A DNA stretch of 64,000 nucleotides from Streptomyces colonosanans (GTDB lineage: Bacteria; Actinomycetota; Actinomycetes; Streptomycetales; Streptomycetaceae). The stretch is taken from the NCBI RefSeq assembly GCF_001866645.1, contig NZ_MLYP01000006.1, positions 62,001-126,000 of the forward strand, read 5' to 3'. The position numbers and the translations under genes are program-made. The number at the start of each line of letters is the position of its first letter. The stretch's first letter is position 1. Of the stretch, positions 8,947 through 18,339 are shown in pieces. The notes under the pieces are model-generated. The model saw only the letters and a list, made by a program, of their open reading frames with translations, was not told the origin of the DNA and made no database searches.

Positions 8947-10659
8947 TCAGTCCTCGGGAAGCTCCACCGGAGCGATCTCGTCGTAGAGGTCGCCGGGGCC
9001 GGGGTTGGCCGGGTCGGTCGCGCCGCCGAAGTGGTGCATGACGCCCCACACGGCGTTGAGCGCGGTCTGCACGGCGCCCTCGGCCCAGCCGGCCGTCCAG
9101 GAGATGTCGTCGCCGGCGAGGAAGACGCCCCGCTTGTCGGCGGGCAGCCGGTCCTGCATGAAGTGCGTGAACAGGCGCCGCTGGTAGCGGTAGTGGCCGG
9201 GCAGGTTCGCCTTGAACGCGCCCATGAAGTAGGGCTCGTTCTCCCAGGAGACCGTCACCGGGCTGCCGATGATGTGCTTTCTGATGTCGACGTCCGGGTA
9301 GATCTCGCCGAGCGACTTCAGCATGACCTCCATCCGCTCGTTCGCGGACAGCGGCAGCCACTTCAGGCTGTCGTCGCACCAGGTGTACGACAGGCAGATG
9401 ACGGCGGGCTTGTCCGGACCGTCGTCCAGGAGGTAGGTGCCGCGGGTCATGCGGTCGGTGAGCGTCATCGACATGACGTCGCGGCCCGTCGGGCGTCCCC
9501 TGTCGTCGACGGCCTTGTCCAGCCAGAACGGCCGGTCCACGGGCACGAAGAGCTTGCTCGACTCCATGTAGTGCGTGCGCTCGATCGCCGTCCAGTGGTC
9601 GATCGGGAAGAGCGAGTCGTCACAGGCGATCTTGGAGAGCAGCATCCAGGACTGGGCGGTGAAGACGGCCGCCCGATACGTGCGGATGTCGCCGTTCGCG
9701 TCGGTGACGGTGATCCGGTTGCCCGCGGTGCGGTGCAGCCGGGTCACGGCGGGGCGGGGCTCGCCGTTCTGGTGCAGGGACTTCAGGGACGTTCCGTACG
9801 CCCAGTGCACGATCTTCTCCGGCTCCCGCTCCCACAGCCGCAGGGGAAGCTGCTGGGAGCCGCCCACGATGCCGCGGTGGTGGTCGTCGGCCTCGGTGTA
9901 GACGACGCGCAGGATCTCCAGGATGGAGTTCGGGAAGTCGGTGTCCCAGCCGCCGGTGCCGAAGCCGACCTGGCCGAAGATCTCGCGGTGCCGGAAGGAC
10001 CTGAAGGCCTCGGAGTCGCAGAGGAAGCCGTAGAACGTCTGGTTGTCCAGCTTCTCGACGAGCCTCGACCAGATCTCGCGGATGCGCTTGACGTCCCGCT
10101 CGCGCAGGGCGCGGTTCATGTCGGAGAAGTCGGCGCCCTCCTCCAGGCACGCGTTCCAGGCGTTCGCCACGTCGCGGTAGACCTGCGGCAGATCGTCGAG
10201 GGTCTTGGCGTAGTGGGTCTCGCCCTTGAGGTCCACGACGGTCGACGGCGTCGTCTCGGCCAGCGGGTTGGGGAAGGGCCTGGTCTCAAGGCCCACCAGG
10301 TCGATGTAGTGCTGCAGCGCCGTGGAGGACGGCGGGAAGCGCATGGCGCCCATCTCGGCGGTCAGCGAGGGGTCGCAGCCCTCGAAGCCCACCGTACGCA
10401 GTCGGCCGCCGATCTGGTCGGCCTCGTACACGACGGGCCTCAGCCCCATCTTCATCAGCTCGTACGCGGCCACGATGCCGGACAGACCGCCACCGATGAC
10501 CGCGACCTCGGTGCCGTGCTCGGTCGCGGGTATCTTCCCGAGGCCCGTCGGGTGGGCGAGGAAGTCGTCGTACGCGTAGGGGAAGTCCGGCCCGAACATG
10601 GTGATCGGCGGCTGCTGCTCGTCTGTGCGCTGGACGGCGTTGGGCACCGTGGACGTCAT
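8947..10659 (-). CDS. Flavin monoamine oxidase / L-amino-acid oxidase family protein
   Basis: This 570-residue FAD enzyme has an ADP-binding Rossmann motif VAVIGGGLSGIVAAYEL near residues 52-68, followed by the GG-doublet QIGGRLRT near 82-89. The C-terminal FAD block GVFLAGDDISWTAGWAEGA is near 520-540. No signal peptide is visible, so it acts in the cytoplasm. The family includes L-amino acid oxidases and 2-monooxygenases of tryptophan and phenylalanine. The immediately downstream nitrilase-family gene (48 bases away) suggests the pair converts an amino acid or amine through an amide or nitrile-type intermediate. The substrate is not readable. The ATG at 10659 is preceded by an AAGGAG site. 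Confidence 0.88.
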   Translation of the reverse strand: MTSTVPNAVQRTDEQQPPITMFGPDFPYAYDDFLAHPTGLGKIPATEHGTEVAVIGGGLSGIVAAYELMKMGLRPVVYEADQIGGRLRTVGFEGCDPSLTAEMGAMRFPPSSTALQHYIDLVGLETRPFPNPLAETTPSTVVDLKGETHYAKTLDDLPQVYRDVANAWNACLEEGADFSDMNRALRERDVKRIREIWSRLVEKLDNQTFYGFLCDSEAFRSFRHREIFGQVGFGTGGWDTDFPNSILEILRVVYTEADDHHRGIVGGSQQLPLRLWEREPEKIVHWAYGTSLKSLHQNGEPRPAVTRLHRTAGNRITVTDANGDIRTYRAAVFTAQSWMLLSKIACDDSLFPIDHWTAIERTHYMESSKLFVPVDRPFWLDKAVDDRGRPTGRDVMSMTLTDRMTRGTYLLDDGPDKPAVICLSYTWCDDSLKWLPLSANERMEVMLKSLGEIYPDVDIRKHIIGSPVTVSWENEPYFMGAFKANLPGHYRYQRRLFTHFMQDRLPADKRGVFLAGDDISWTAGWAEGAVQTALNAVWGVMHHFGGATDPANPGPGDLYDEIAPVELPED

Positions 10660-10707
10660 GGGGTGCGGGCTCCTTGCGGGAAGAGAACTCTGGGAAAGGC
10701 TGAGGGG

Positions 10708-11496
10708 TCAGACGAGGGAGCCGTAGAGGCCGGGGCGGCGGTCCTTCAGATACGGGTTCGCCTCGCGGGAGACGGCGAGGTGGGCGGGGGCGACGTCGGC
10801 GAGGACGAGTTCCCCGACGCGGCCCGCCCGGGCGCGCGCGATCCCGTCGGGCCCCGCGAGGGTGGAGAGCCCGACGAACTCGAACTCCCCTTCCCGGCCC
10901 ACCCGGTTGACGTACGCGATGTACATCTGGTTCTCGAAGGCGCGCACCGGGACCAGGGACTCTGCGACGAACTGGAACGGGTGCATCAGGGCCGTCGGAA
11001 CCACGAGGAGGTCGGTGCCGGCCAGGGCGTGGGCGCGGACGTTCTCGGGGAACTCGACGTCGTAGCAGATCATCAGTCCGATCCGCAGGCCGTTCAGCTC
11101 GGCCTGGACGACCGGCTGCTCGCCCGGGGTGAAGTGGTCGCGCTCGAAGCCGCCGAAGAGGTGCGTCTTGCGGTAGTTGGCGAGGCGCGTGCCCTCGGCG
11201 GAGATCAGCTGGACGGAGTTGAAGACGGTCTCGCCGTCCCGCTCCGCGTAGCCGTAGGCGATCGCAAGACCGTGCCGCGAGGTGATCTCGGCGACCGCGT
11301 CGGCCCCGTCGCCGTCGGCCGGTTCGGCGAGCCGGCCGACGGCGTCGCCGATTGCATACCCGGTGAGGAACAGCTCCGGCGCGACCAGCAGCCCGGCGCC
11401 CGCGGCGGCGGCACGGCCGGCGGCCTCGTCGAGCACCGCGAGGTTCTCGGCGACGGATCCCGGACAGCCGGAACTCTGGAGCAGGGCGGTGCGCAT
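10708..11496 (-). CDS. Carbon-nitrogen hydrolase (nitrilase superfamily amidase)
   Basis: This 262-residue enzyme has the nitrilase Glu-Lys-Cys triad in the expected contexts: Glu in LVAPELFLTGY (near residue 43), Lys in YRKTHLFGGF (near 113) and Cys in LMICYDVEFPE (near 147). These enzymes hydrolyse amides or nitriles to acids. It is upstream of and probably co-transcribed with the amine oxidase gene; together they could turn a 2-monooxygenase amide product into a carboxylic acid. The start at 11496 (MRTALLQSSG) is the normal N-terminus of the family. The open frame upstream to 11640 is rejected. Confidence 0.9.
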   Translation of the reverse strand: MRTALLQSSGCPGSVAENLAVLDEAAGRAAAAGAGLLVAPELFLTGYAIGDAVGRLAEPADGDGADAVAEITSRHGLAIAYGYAERDGETVFNSVQLISAEGTRLANYRKTHLFGGFERDHFTPGEQPVVQAELNGLRIGLMICYDVEFPENVRAHALAGTDLLVVPTALMHPFQFVAESLVPVRAFENQMYIAYVNRVGREGEFEFVGLSTLAGPDGIARARAGRVGELVLADVAPAHLAVSREANPYLKDRRPGLYGSLV

Positions 11497-11701
11497 GCGT
11501 GTTCTCCACCGGTGGGACGGGGGTTGGGGGGTGAGGAAGACGCTACGGTCGGCGCACCGGGCCGGACAAGCAGGAGCCGTTGCGCGCCGGTGCACTGATC
11601 GTTGCGTCCGCCCCCGCTCCGGCGGCGATTCGTTGCGCACCCCCGGCCGCGGCCCGCCCGGATCGACGGGGGCTCATGCCTCGCTCTGCCGCCCCGGCTT
11701 G

Positions 11702-12097
11702 TCAGTCCTCGTGGAGCACGGCGAACGTGGTGATCACCGCCGCATGGTCCGACGGCCAGTCGTTGCCGGCGACGTCGGGCCAGGGGCTCAGTGCGCCGGT
11801 GACGACGGACTGGAAGACCATCCCGGCGTCGCGACGGTGCGCCGGGACGCGGGTGACGTCCTCGCCGTCGACGAGCACCTCACCGGAGTCGGGGTGCTCG
11901 AACCCGGCGAGCATGCGCAGCGCGGTGGTCTTGCCGCAGCCGGACGGGCCGAGCAGGGCGAGGAGTTCACCGGGCCGTACGGCCAGATCGAGTCCGTCCA
12001 GGGCGACGGTCGAACCGAACTTGCGGCGCAGGCCTTGGAATTCGACGGTCGCCGCATGGTCGCGCGGTAGTGCCTTGTCGAGCGTCATGAGGTTCAT
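11702..12097 (-). pseudogene. Truncated ABC transporter ATPase fused to a foreign C-terminal tail
   Basis: The frame encodes the first half of a PotA/FbpC-type importer ATPase: FGSTVALDGLDLAV, Walker A LLGPSGCGKTTALRMLAGF and the Q-loop GMVFQS. It then switches abruptly after FQS, where such ATPases normally read YALFPHLTV. The last 30 or so residues contain WPSDHAAVITTF, which resembles the C-terminus of an endonuclease/exonuclease/phosphatase-family protein. Signature motif, Walker B and H-loop are absent, so it cannot be a working ATPase. A deletion joining two genes explains it best. The ATG at 12097 overlaps the permease fragment's stop by four bases, preserving the old operon layout. 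Confidence 0.85.
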
Positions 12098-12342
12098 CCC
12101 TTGGCGGCGGAGGTTCGGGAGCGTCCGCCGAAGACGGCGAGTGAGAGGAGCAGGGCCCAGGTGACGAGCAGGCTGAGCACGGAGACGGCGACGGACAGCT
12201 GGGCCTGCGACCCGCCGACGCTGTAGATCCACACGACGAAGGGTGTGAAACCCAGCAGCTGGGCGACGGTGAACTCGCCCAGAACCAGCGCCAGCGTGAG
12301 GAAGGAGGCGTTCAGCAGCGCGCCACGCAGATGGGGCAGCAC
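12094..12342 (-). pseudogene. C-terminal remnant of an ABC importer permease
   Basis: About 82 codons remain in frame, containing RGALLNASFLTLALVLGEFT and VVWIYSVGGSQAQLSV, which match the last two helices of binding-protein-dependent permeases of the putrescine/iron/thiamine type. The N-terminal two thirds, including most helices and the ATPase-contact loop, are missing. The fragment is joined upstream to the beginning of a binding-protein gene in a different reading frame, so no intact permease can be made. Confidence 0.85.
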
Positions 12343-12470
12343 CGCGCGCTCTTGCCGTCCGCGGTGGTCGCCGCGTCGGCGGGTGCGGCGCCACAGGCGC
12401 TGAGGGCGAGCGCGGCGGCGACGGCGAGGCCACCGGTGAGGACGGCAGTCCTCGGCTGGAACACGGGCAC
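12312..12470 (-). pseudogene. N-terminal remnant of a lipoprotein substrate-binding protein
   Basis: A GTG at 12470 with a GGGAGAG site starts a frame giving a classical lipoprotein signal: FQPRTAVLTGGLAVAAALAL, then the lipobox LSAC and a short ADAATTADGKS linker. It then runs out of frame into the permease remnant and stops after 52 residues. The remainder of the binding protein (normally 300 or more residues) is gone. The junction lies near 12346. Together with the two other fragments this shows an ABC uptake operon collapsed by at least two deletions. Confidence 0.85.
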
Positions 12471-12511
12471 GGTCTCTCCCGGGGTACGCAGGGGGCTGAG
12501 GCGAGGTGGAG

Positions 12512-12529
12512 AACTTGTTTGAACAAGTT
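12512..12529. promoter_or_regulatory. Perfect palindromic operator, probable GntR-family site
   Basis: AACTTGTT-TG-AACAAGTT is a perfect 8-bp inverted repeat with a 2-base centre. It lies between the start of the decayed ABC operon (12470, minus) and the GntR/UTRA gene (12682, plus), where a divergent autoregulatory site is expected. HutC-type GntR regulators typically bind short AT-rich palindromes of this form. Assignment to the neighbouring regulator is inference. Confidence 0.7.
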
Positions 12530-12681
12530 GACCTCAGTACGCCCGTCTCCGGTGTCCTGTCGGTGAACAACGCCTCAACTCCGCGCCCCTTTCGCCTGCA
12601 CAGTCCCAATCGCCGTAGACCGCGCCCAGGTCTCGATTACGCTGGTCGCGCTGTGCACAGCGGCCGACTCGGAGGGGAAGC

Positions 12682-13422
12682 ATGGCGGCGCGACACGAGG
12701 AGATCGCCGACGAACTGCGGCGGGCCATCGACCGCGAGGAGTACACCGTGGGCGGTCTGCTGCCCACGGAGACGGATCTCGCGGCCCGCTACGGCGTCGC
12801 ACGCGGCACGGTCCGCCAAGCCGTCGCGGCCCTGACCGCCGAGGGGCTCATCGGATCACGGCAGGGCGCCCGCCGGGTGGTCCTGGCCAGCCGGCGCAGC
12901 CAGAGCTTCGCGGAGCTGCGCAGCTTCGCCGGGTGGGCGAGGGCCATGGGTCGCAAGGCGACCGGGCGCGTGGTCGCGCAGGAGTTCCGCCCGGCGACCC
13001 AGGAGGACGCGGTACGGCTGCACCTGTGCGAGCGCACCCCCGTCCTGCACGTGCTGCGCCTGCGCGGACTGGACGGAGAGCCGGTGCTGCTGGAGCGGAC
13101 GGTGTACGCCGACTGGATCTCCCCGGCGGTCGAGTCCATCGAGCCCGACTGCCCCTCGGTCACCCAGCGGCTCTTCGAGGACACGGGCCTGGTCTTCGCG
13201 TACGGCGAGCACGTCATCGACGCGGTCGCGGCGGGCGCCCAGGACGCCGAACTGCTCGGGGTGCGCCGCACGAGCCCCTTGCTGCGGGTCCGCCGGGTCA
13301 CGACCACCCGCGAGGGGCGCCCGGTGGAGTGGTCGGACGACCGCTACCGTTCGGACGCCGTGAGCTTCAGCGTGCACAACTCGATCGGGAACAACGCGCT
13401 GGCACGTACGACGGCCGGCTGA
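12682..13422 (+). CDS. GntR-family (HutC/UTRA) transcriptional regulator
   Basis: This 246-residue regulator has an N-terminal winged helix-turn-helix, residues about 5-70, with the GntR signature LPTETDLAARYGVARGTVRQAV. The C-terminal UTRA effector-binding domain (about 90-240) includes FAELRSFAGWARAMGRKATG and the closing ERTVYADW and SDDRYRSDAVSF segments. It is divergent from the wrecked ABC operon, and a perfect palindrome lies 153 bases upstream. It is intact while its presumed target operon is broken, so it may still control the amine oxidase and nitrilase genes or merely itself. The ATG follows a GAGGGGAAGC site. Confidence 0.93.
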   Translation: MAARHEEIADELRRAIDREEYTVGGLLPTETDLAARYGVARGTVRQAVAALTAEGLIGSRQGARRVVLASRRSQSFAELRSFAGWARAMGRKATGRVVAQEFRPATQEDAVRLHLCERTPVLHVLRLRGLDGEPVLLERTVYADWISPAVESIEPDCPSVTQRLFEDTGLVFAYGEHVIDAVAAGAQDAELLGVRRTSPLLRVRRVTTTREGRPVEWSDDRYRSDAVSFSVHNSIGNNALARTTAG

Positions 13423-13483
13423 CCTTTTGCGCGGCGGGCGCTCAGGGCCCAGGCGGTACGGCACTCCACCGGCGACAGGGCTC

Positions 13484-13936
13484 TCAGGTGGGCGAGCCCG
13501 AGGAGAACCGGCGCAGGAGGGGGGAAAGGACCAGCACCGACTTGGTGCGCTCCACGAACGGCTCCCCGGCGATCCGTTCCAGCACACGCTCGAAGTGGCG
13601 CATGTCGGAGGCGAAGACCTGGACGACCGCGTCCGCGTCACCGGTGACGGTGGAGGCCGCCACGACCTCCTGGTAACGCTCCAGGCCCCGCTGGATGGTC
13701 TCCGGCGAGGTGTTGCGCCGGCAGTAGATCTCGACGAACCCCTCGGTCTGCCAGCCGAGCGCCGCAGGGTCCACCCGGACCGTGAACCCGGTGATGGCGC
13801 CGGTTGCGCGCAGACGGTCCACGCGTCGCTTCACGGCAGGCGCGGACAGGCCGACCATCTGCCCGATGTCCGCGTAGGAGCGGCGGGCGTCCTCGGCGAG
13901 GGCGTGCACGATGCGTTCGTCGAGATCGTTCAGCAA
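13484..13936 (-). CDS. Lrp/AsnC-family transcriptional regulator
   Basis: This protein of about 150 residues has an N-terminal helix-turn-helix (LNDLDERIVHALAEDARRSY, then IGQMVGLSAPAVKRRVDRL) and a C-terminal RAM/ligand-binding domain with the GDADAVVQVFASDM pattern. Lrp-type proteins sense amino acids and regulate their metabolism, which fits the nearby amine oxidase. The start is uncertain: no ATG or GTG is available in frame, so I take the TTG at 13936. It is monocistronic between the GntR gene (convergent) and the GuaB1-like gene, with the guaB1 terminator just upstream. Confidence 0.92.
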   Translation of the reverse strand: MLNDLDERIVHALAEDARRSYADIGQMVGLSAPAVKRRVDRLRATGAITGFTVRVDPAALGWQTEGFVEIYCRRNTSPETIQRGLERYQEVVAASTVTGDADAVVQVFASDMRHFERVLERIAGEPFVERTKSVLVLSPLLRRFSSGSPT

Positions 13937-14013
13937 GGCGGGGGGTTCACTTCTCTGCGATGACCGCGGGACGACGGTCCCGCTGTGTTCCTGCTCTCGT
14001 AGGCTCCTCGCAT

Positions 14014-14053
14014 CGACGGCCCCCGCGCGTCCGCTGACGGGAGGGGGCCGTCG
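14014..14053 (-). terminator. Terminator hairpin after the GuaB1-like gene
   Basis: CGACGGCCCCC (14014-14024) pairs perfectly with GGGGGCCGTCG (14043-14053), an 11-bp stem with an 18-base loop, beginning 17 bases past the stop of the gene that ends at 14070. Confidence 0.7.
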
Positions 14054-14069
14054 TACGAAAGGAGCCGGC

Positions 14070-15566
<1,497 letters not shown>

Positions 15567-15619
15567 AAGAGCACGTACTTCATTGTCCCATGACGGGGGG
15601 TATGCGCTGCCCGGACAGA

Positions 15620-15973
15620 TCATCCAGGCAGGTCAACGGCCCCTTCGTGGGATGCTCCAAGCGCAAGCGCCACGGAGAGGCCCGGGGCCTGGTCCACCGC
15701 CTGGGAGAACACCTCCTGGGCGGTCTCCCACTCCCCGGGCCGCGCCTTCGCATAGGGCTGCCAGCCCCGTACGACGAGCAGCAGGCCCTTCTCGGCGGCG
15801 TCGCCAGGCCACATGGTGTGGTCGGCGAGCAAGTCGGCCAGCGCGTCCCAGTTGCGGCCGAACCAGTCCGGCAGCTCCAGGGCGCGCACGATCCGCTCCA
15901 TGAACGCGGCCTTGTCGCAGGCCCCGTCGAGGTCCAGCGTGACCACACGCCGGCCCGCGAGATCGCCGGTCAT
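15620..15973 (-). CDS. Barstar-family ribonuclease inhibitor
   Basis: This 117-residue protein has the barstar signature: a beta strand VVTLDLDGACDKAAFMERI, then the helix containing LPDWFGRNWDALADLLAD (residues about 34-52) whose acidic face plugs the RNase active site. It follows the guanyl-RNase gene with a four-base ATGA overlap at 15970-15973, so toxin and inhibitor are translationally coupled with the toxin first. It should stay cytoplasmic and protect the cell from the RNase before export. Confidence 0.92.
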   Translation of the reverse strand: MTGDLAGRRVVTLDLDGACDKAAFMERIVRALELPDWFGRNWDALADLLADHTMWPGDAAEKGLLLVVRGWQPYAKARPGEWETAQEVFSQAVDQAPGLSVALALGASHEGAVDLPG

Positions 15974-16371
15974 CTCAGCACCGCCCTGAACGAGTTGTAG
16001 TGATCGTCGGTGTAGTAGATCTCCTCGCCCTGCCCGGTGACGATGCGCCGGGCCCCGCGGTCGCGCGAGCCCGGCGTCTTCACCGTGTACTCGTGGTAGT
16101 AACCGCGCGGGTGCCGGGGCAGCAGGCGCTCGATGTTGCCGAAGACGACGCCGTCCCTGGCGTACGGGAAGGGGCCGCCCTGGTCGATGAGGGCGAGGGT
16201 GTGCCTGGCTTCGACGGGGAGCCGGGACTCCCTGACGGTGGCCATGTGCCCGGCCCATGAGGGGGCCGGCGCCGAGGGGGTGGAGGTGTCGCTCGTGGAA
16301 CACCCGGTGAGCAGAACGGACAGGCAGAGGAAGAGCCCCGCGAAAAGACGGGGGACGGACCGCGACAGCAT
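15970..16371 (-). CDS. Secreted guanyl-specific ribonuclease (RNase Sa/barnase type), lipoprotein-like
   Basis: This 133-residue protein has an N-terminal signal (positive start, hydrophobic LFAGLFLCLSVL) ending in a lipobox LLTGC with Cys24, so it is probably lipid-anchored rather than freely secreted. The mature part matches RNase Sa: GGPFPYARDGVVFGN, YYHEYTV with catalytic Glu94, GARRIV with the Arg at 108/109 and DDHYNSF with catalytic His124. The enzyme cleaves RNA after guanine. It is paired with the downstream barstar gene. A lipobox is unusual for this family as I know it, but signal prediction was done by eye. Confidence 0.9.
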   Translation of the reverse strand: MLSRSVPRLFAGLFLCLSVLLTGCSTSDTSTPSAPAPSWAGHMATVRESRLPVEARHTLALIDQGGPFPYARDGVVFGNIERLLPRHPRGYYHEYTVKTPGSRDRGARRIVTGQGEEIYYTDDHYNSFRAVLR

Positions 16372-16406
16372 GGCGCCGATGCTGTCACAGCCGTCCCCGC
16401 CGGTGA

Positions 16407-17459
16407 TCAGGCCCCGTCCGGATCAGCCCGGTTCAGGGCCGGCTTCGGTGGCTGCCCCGCCGTCATCAGGTAGTCGGCCGCCGCCGTGTCCGTCACCAGG
16501 CTGGTGACGAGCCCGGACCGCAGCACCGCGTCGATGGCGGCCGCCTTCCGCTGCCCGCCCGCGATGGCGACGACCTCGGGGATTCGGCGGAGCTGCTCCG
16601 CCTTGACGGTGATGCACCGCTCCCCCAGGTCCCGTCCGATCCGGCGGCCCTCGGCGTCGAAGAGGTGCGCCGACATCTCGGCGGCGACACCGAGTGAGGC
16701 GTAGTGGGCGCGCTCCTCCTCACTGAGCATGTCGTGCACCGTGGAGATGCCCGGCGCCCAGGAGCCGATGGAGACGCAGGCGACCGTCACCTTGTCGAAG
16801 TACTCGAAGGCGCGGGCGATCCCCGTCTGGTTGCGCAGCGCCGCCGCGGTCGCCTCGTCCGGCAGCAGCATCGGCGCGTAGATGGGGTGGGCGTCCCCGC
16901 CCGAGACCTGCGCGGCACGGCGGACGGCCTCCACCGAACCGCGCTCGGCGGTCCCGGCGTCGTACACGCCTGTCAGCTGTACCACCGTGCAGGGCGGCAG
17001 CCGGTTCAGGGCGGCCGCCATGTGGATGGTGGACCGGCCCCAGGCCAGTCCCAGCACATCGCCCTCGTTCACCAGTTCGCCGAGCAGGTCGGCGGCCACC
17101 TCACCGAGATTCTCGGGGTCGGGTGACTCCTCGGCCTCGGCCGGGGACTCGACCACCACGGCATGCCTGAGGCCGTAGCGGGCACGCAGCGCATCAGAGC
17201 GCTCGGCATCCAGCTCGGCCGGCACACGGATCTCGATCCGCACGAGATCCCGTTCGAGGGCGGTCTCCAGGACCCGGGCCACCTTGAAGCGGCTGACGCC
17301 GAACTCCTCCGCGATCTGGATCTTGGATTTGCCCTCGAGGTAGAAGCGGCGGGCCATGGCCGCCGCCTGCACCAGCTCAGCGGGTCCCATCCGCATGGCT
17401 GACCGGCCCGCCGACATACCCGACACGGTCATCTCCTCACTGCCGTTCACACTCTGCAT
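16407..17459 (-). CDS. SorC/DeoR-like sugar-binding transcriptional regulator
   Basis: This 350-residue protein has an N-terminal helix-turn-helix with ARRFYLEGKSKIQIAEEFGV and SRFKVARVLETAL (residues about 36-67). The large C-terminal effector domain of the SorC family has the phosphosugar-isomerase-like GLAWGRSTIHMAAAL segment near 140 and VAIAGGQRKAAAIDAVLRSG near 307-327. Such proteins respond to phosphorylated sugars. It sits just downstream of rpe on the same strand, which suits control of pentose metabolism. The start could be 17459, or internal ATGs ten to fifteen codons later; the first residues are not conserved-looking. Confidence 0.88.
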   Translation of the reverse strand: MQSVNGSEEMTVSGMSAGRSAMRMGPAELVQAAAMARRFYLEGKSKIQIAEEFGVSRFKVARVLETALERDLVRIEIRVPAELDAERSDALRARYGLRHAVVVESPAEAEESPDPENLGEVAADLLGELVNEGDVLGLAWGRSTIHMAAALNRLPPCTVVQLTGVYDAGTAERGSVEAVRRAAQVSGGDAHPIYAPMLLPDEATAAALRNQTGIARAFEYFDKVTVACVSIGSWAPGISTVHDMLSEEERAHYASLGVAAEMSAHLFDAEGRRIGRDLGERCITVKAEQLRRIPEVVAIAGGQRKAAAIDAVLRSGLVTSLVTDTAAADYLMTAGQPPKPALNRADPDGA

Positions 17460-17528
17460 ACGCTGTTCATCCTTGCAGATCCGGCGGAGTCGATCTGGCC
17501 GGACGGTCGGCGTTCAGGTTCTGTTGGC

Positions 17529-18215
17529 TCAGTCGTCGCACGCCCACGATGCCTGGGCCGTCGCCCGCTCCGCCTGGTTGCGCAGTGCACGTACCGCTGC
17601 GGAGGGGTCGGCCGCCCCGTACACCGCCGAACCCGCCACGAACACATCCGCTCCCGCCTCCGCACACCGCTCGATGGTGGAGGCCGAGACTCCGCCGTCG
17701 ACCTGCAGCCACAGCTCGAGGCCGTGCTTGCTGATCAGCTCACGGGTGCGGCAGATCTTCGGGAGCATGATGTCCAGGAACGCCTGCCCGCCGAAGCCGG
17801 GCTCGACCGTCATGATGAGCAGCATGTCCAGCTCGGGGAGCAGGTCCTCGTACGGCTCGATGGGCGTCGCGGGCTTGAGGGCCATGGAGGCCCGGGCGCC
17901 CTTGGCGCGGATCTCGCGGGCCAGCCGTACGGGCGCGGCGGCCGCCTCGGCGTGGAAGGTGACGGACCCGGCGCCCGCCTCGACGTACTGCGGAGCCCAC
18001 CGATCGACGTCCTCGATCATCAGGTGGCAGTCCAGCGGGGTGTCCGTCGCCCGGACCAGGGACTCCACGACCGGCAAGCCGAGCGTCAGGTTCGGGACGA
18101 AGTGGTTGTCCATGACGTCGACGTGGAGCCAGTCGGCCCCGTCCACGGCCTTCGCCTCCTCGGCGAGGCGGGCGAAGTCGGCGGACAGGATGCTGGGGTT
18201 GATCTGCACGGCCAT
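17529..18215 (-). CDS. rpe: Ribulose-phosphate 3-epimerase
   Basis: This 228-residue TIM-barrel enzyme interconverts ribulose 5-phosphate and xylulose 5-phosphate. It has the family's [13 protein letters not shown] at residues 8-20, metal-binding [16 protein letters not shown] at 31-46, [10 protein letters not shown] at 64-73, [12 protein letters not shown] at 135-146 and [10 protein letters not shown] at 171-180. The N-terminus [14 protein letters not shown] is standard, confirming the ATG at 18215. It follows rsmB with 124 bases between and precedes the SorC regulator. It may also supply ribulose 5-phosphate for riboflavin and nucleotides. Confidence 0.97.
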   Translation of the reverse strand: MAVQINPSILSADFARLAEEAKAVDGADWLHVDVMDNHFVPNLTLGLPVVESLVRATDTPLDCHLMIEDVDRWAPQYVEAGAGSVTFHAEAAAAPVRLAREIRAKGARASMALKPATPIEPYEDLLPELDMLLIMTVEPGFGGQAFLDIMLPKICRTRELISKHGLELWLQVDGGVSASTIERCAEAGADVFVAGSAVYGAADPSAAVRALRNQAERATAQASWACDD

Positions 18216-18339
18216 GACCCAAGCCTGCCATGCCCAGGGCCGGTTGCTCGCGCCGGTCCCGGCGGGAACCGGTCGCGGAGGCGGAACCGGGTACGAGCGG
18301 CACCCCCGTCCGGCGGGCGCACGCCGCGGAAGGAAGGAT

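Noticed and set aside
8866..11598. A 910-codon plus-strand frame
   Set aside because: It runs antisense across the amine oxidase and nitrilase genes and has no recognisable motif.
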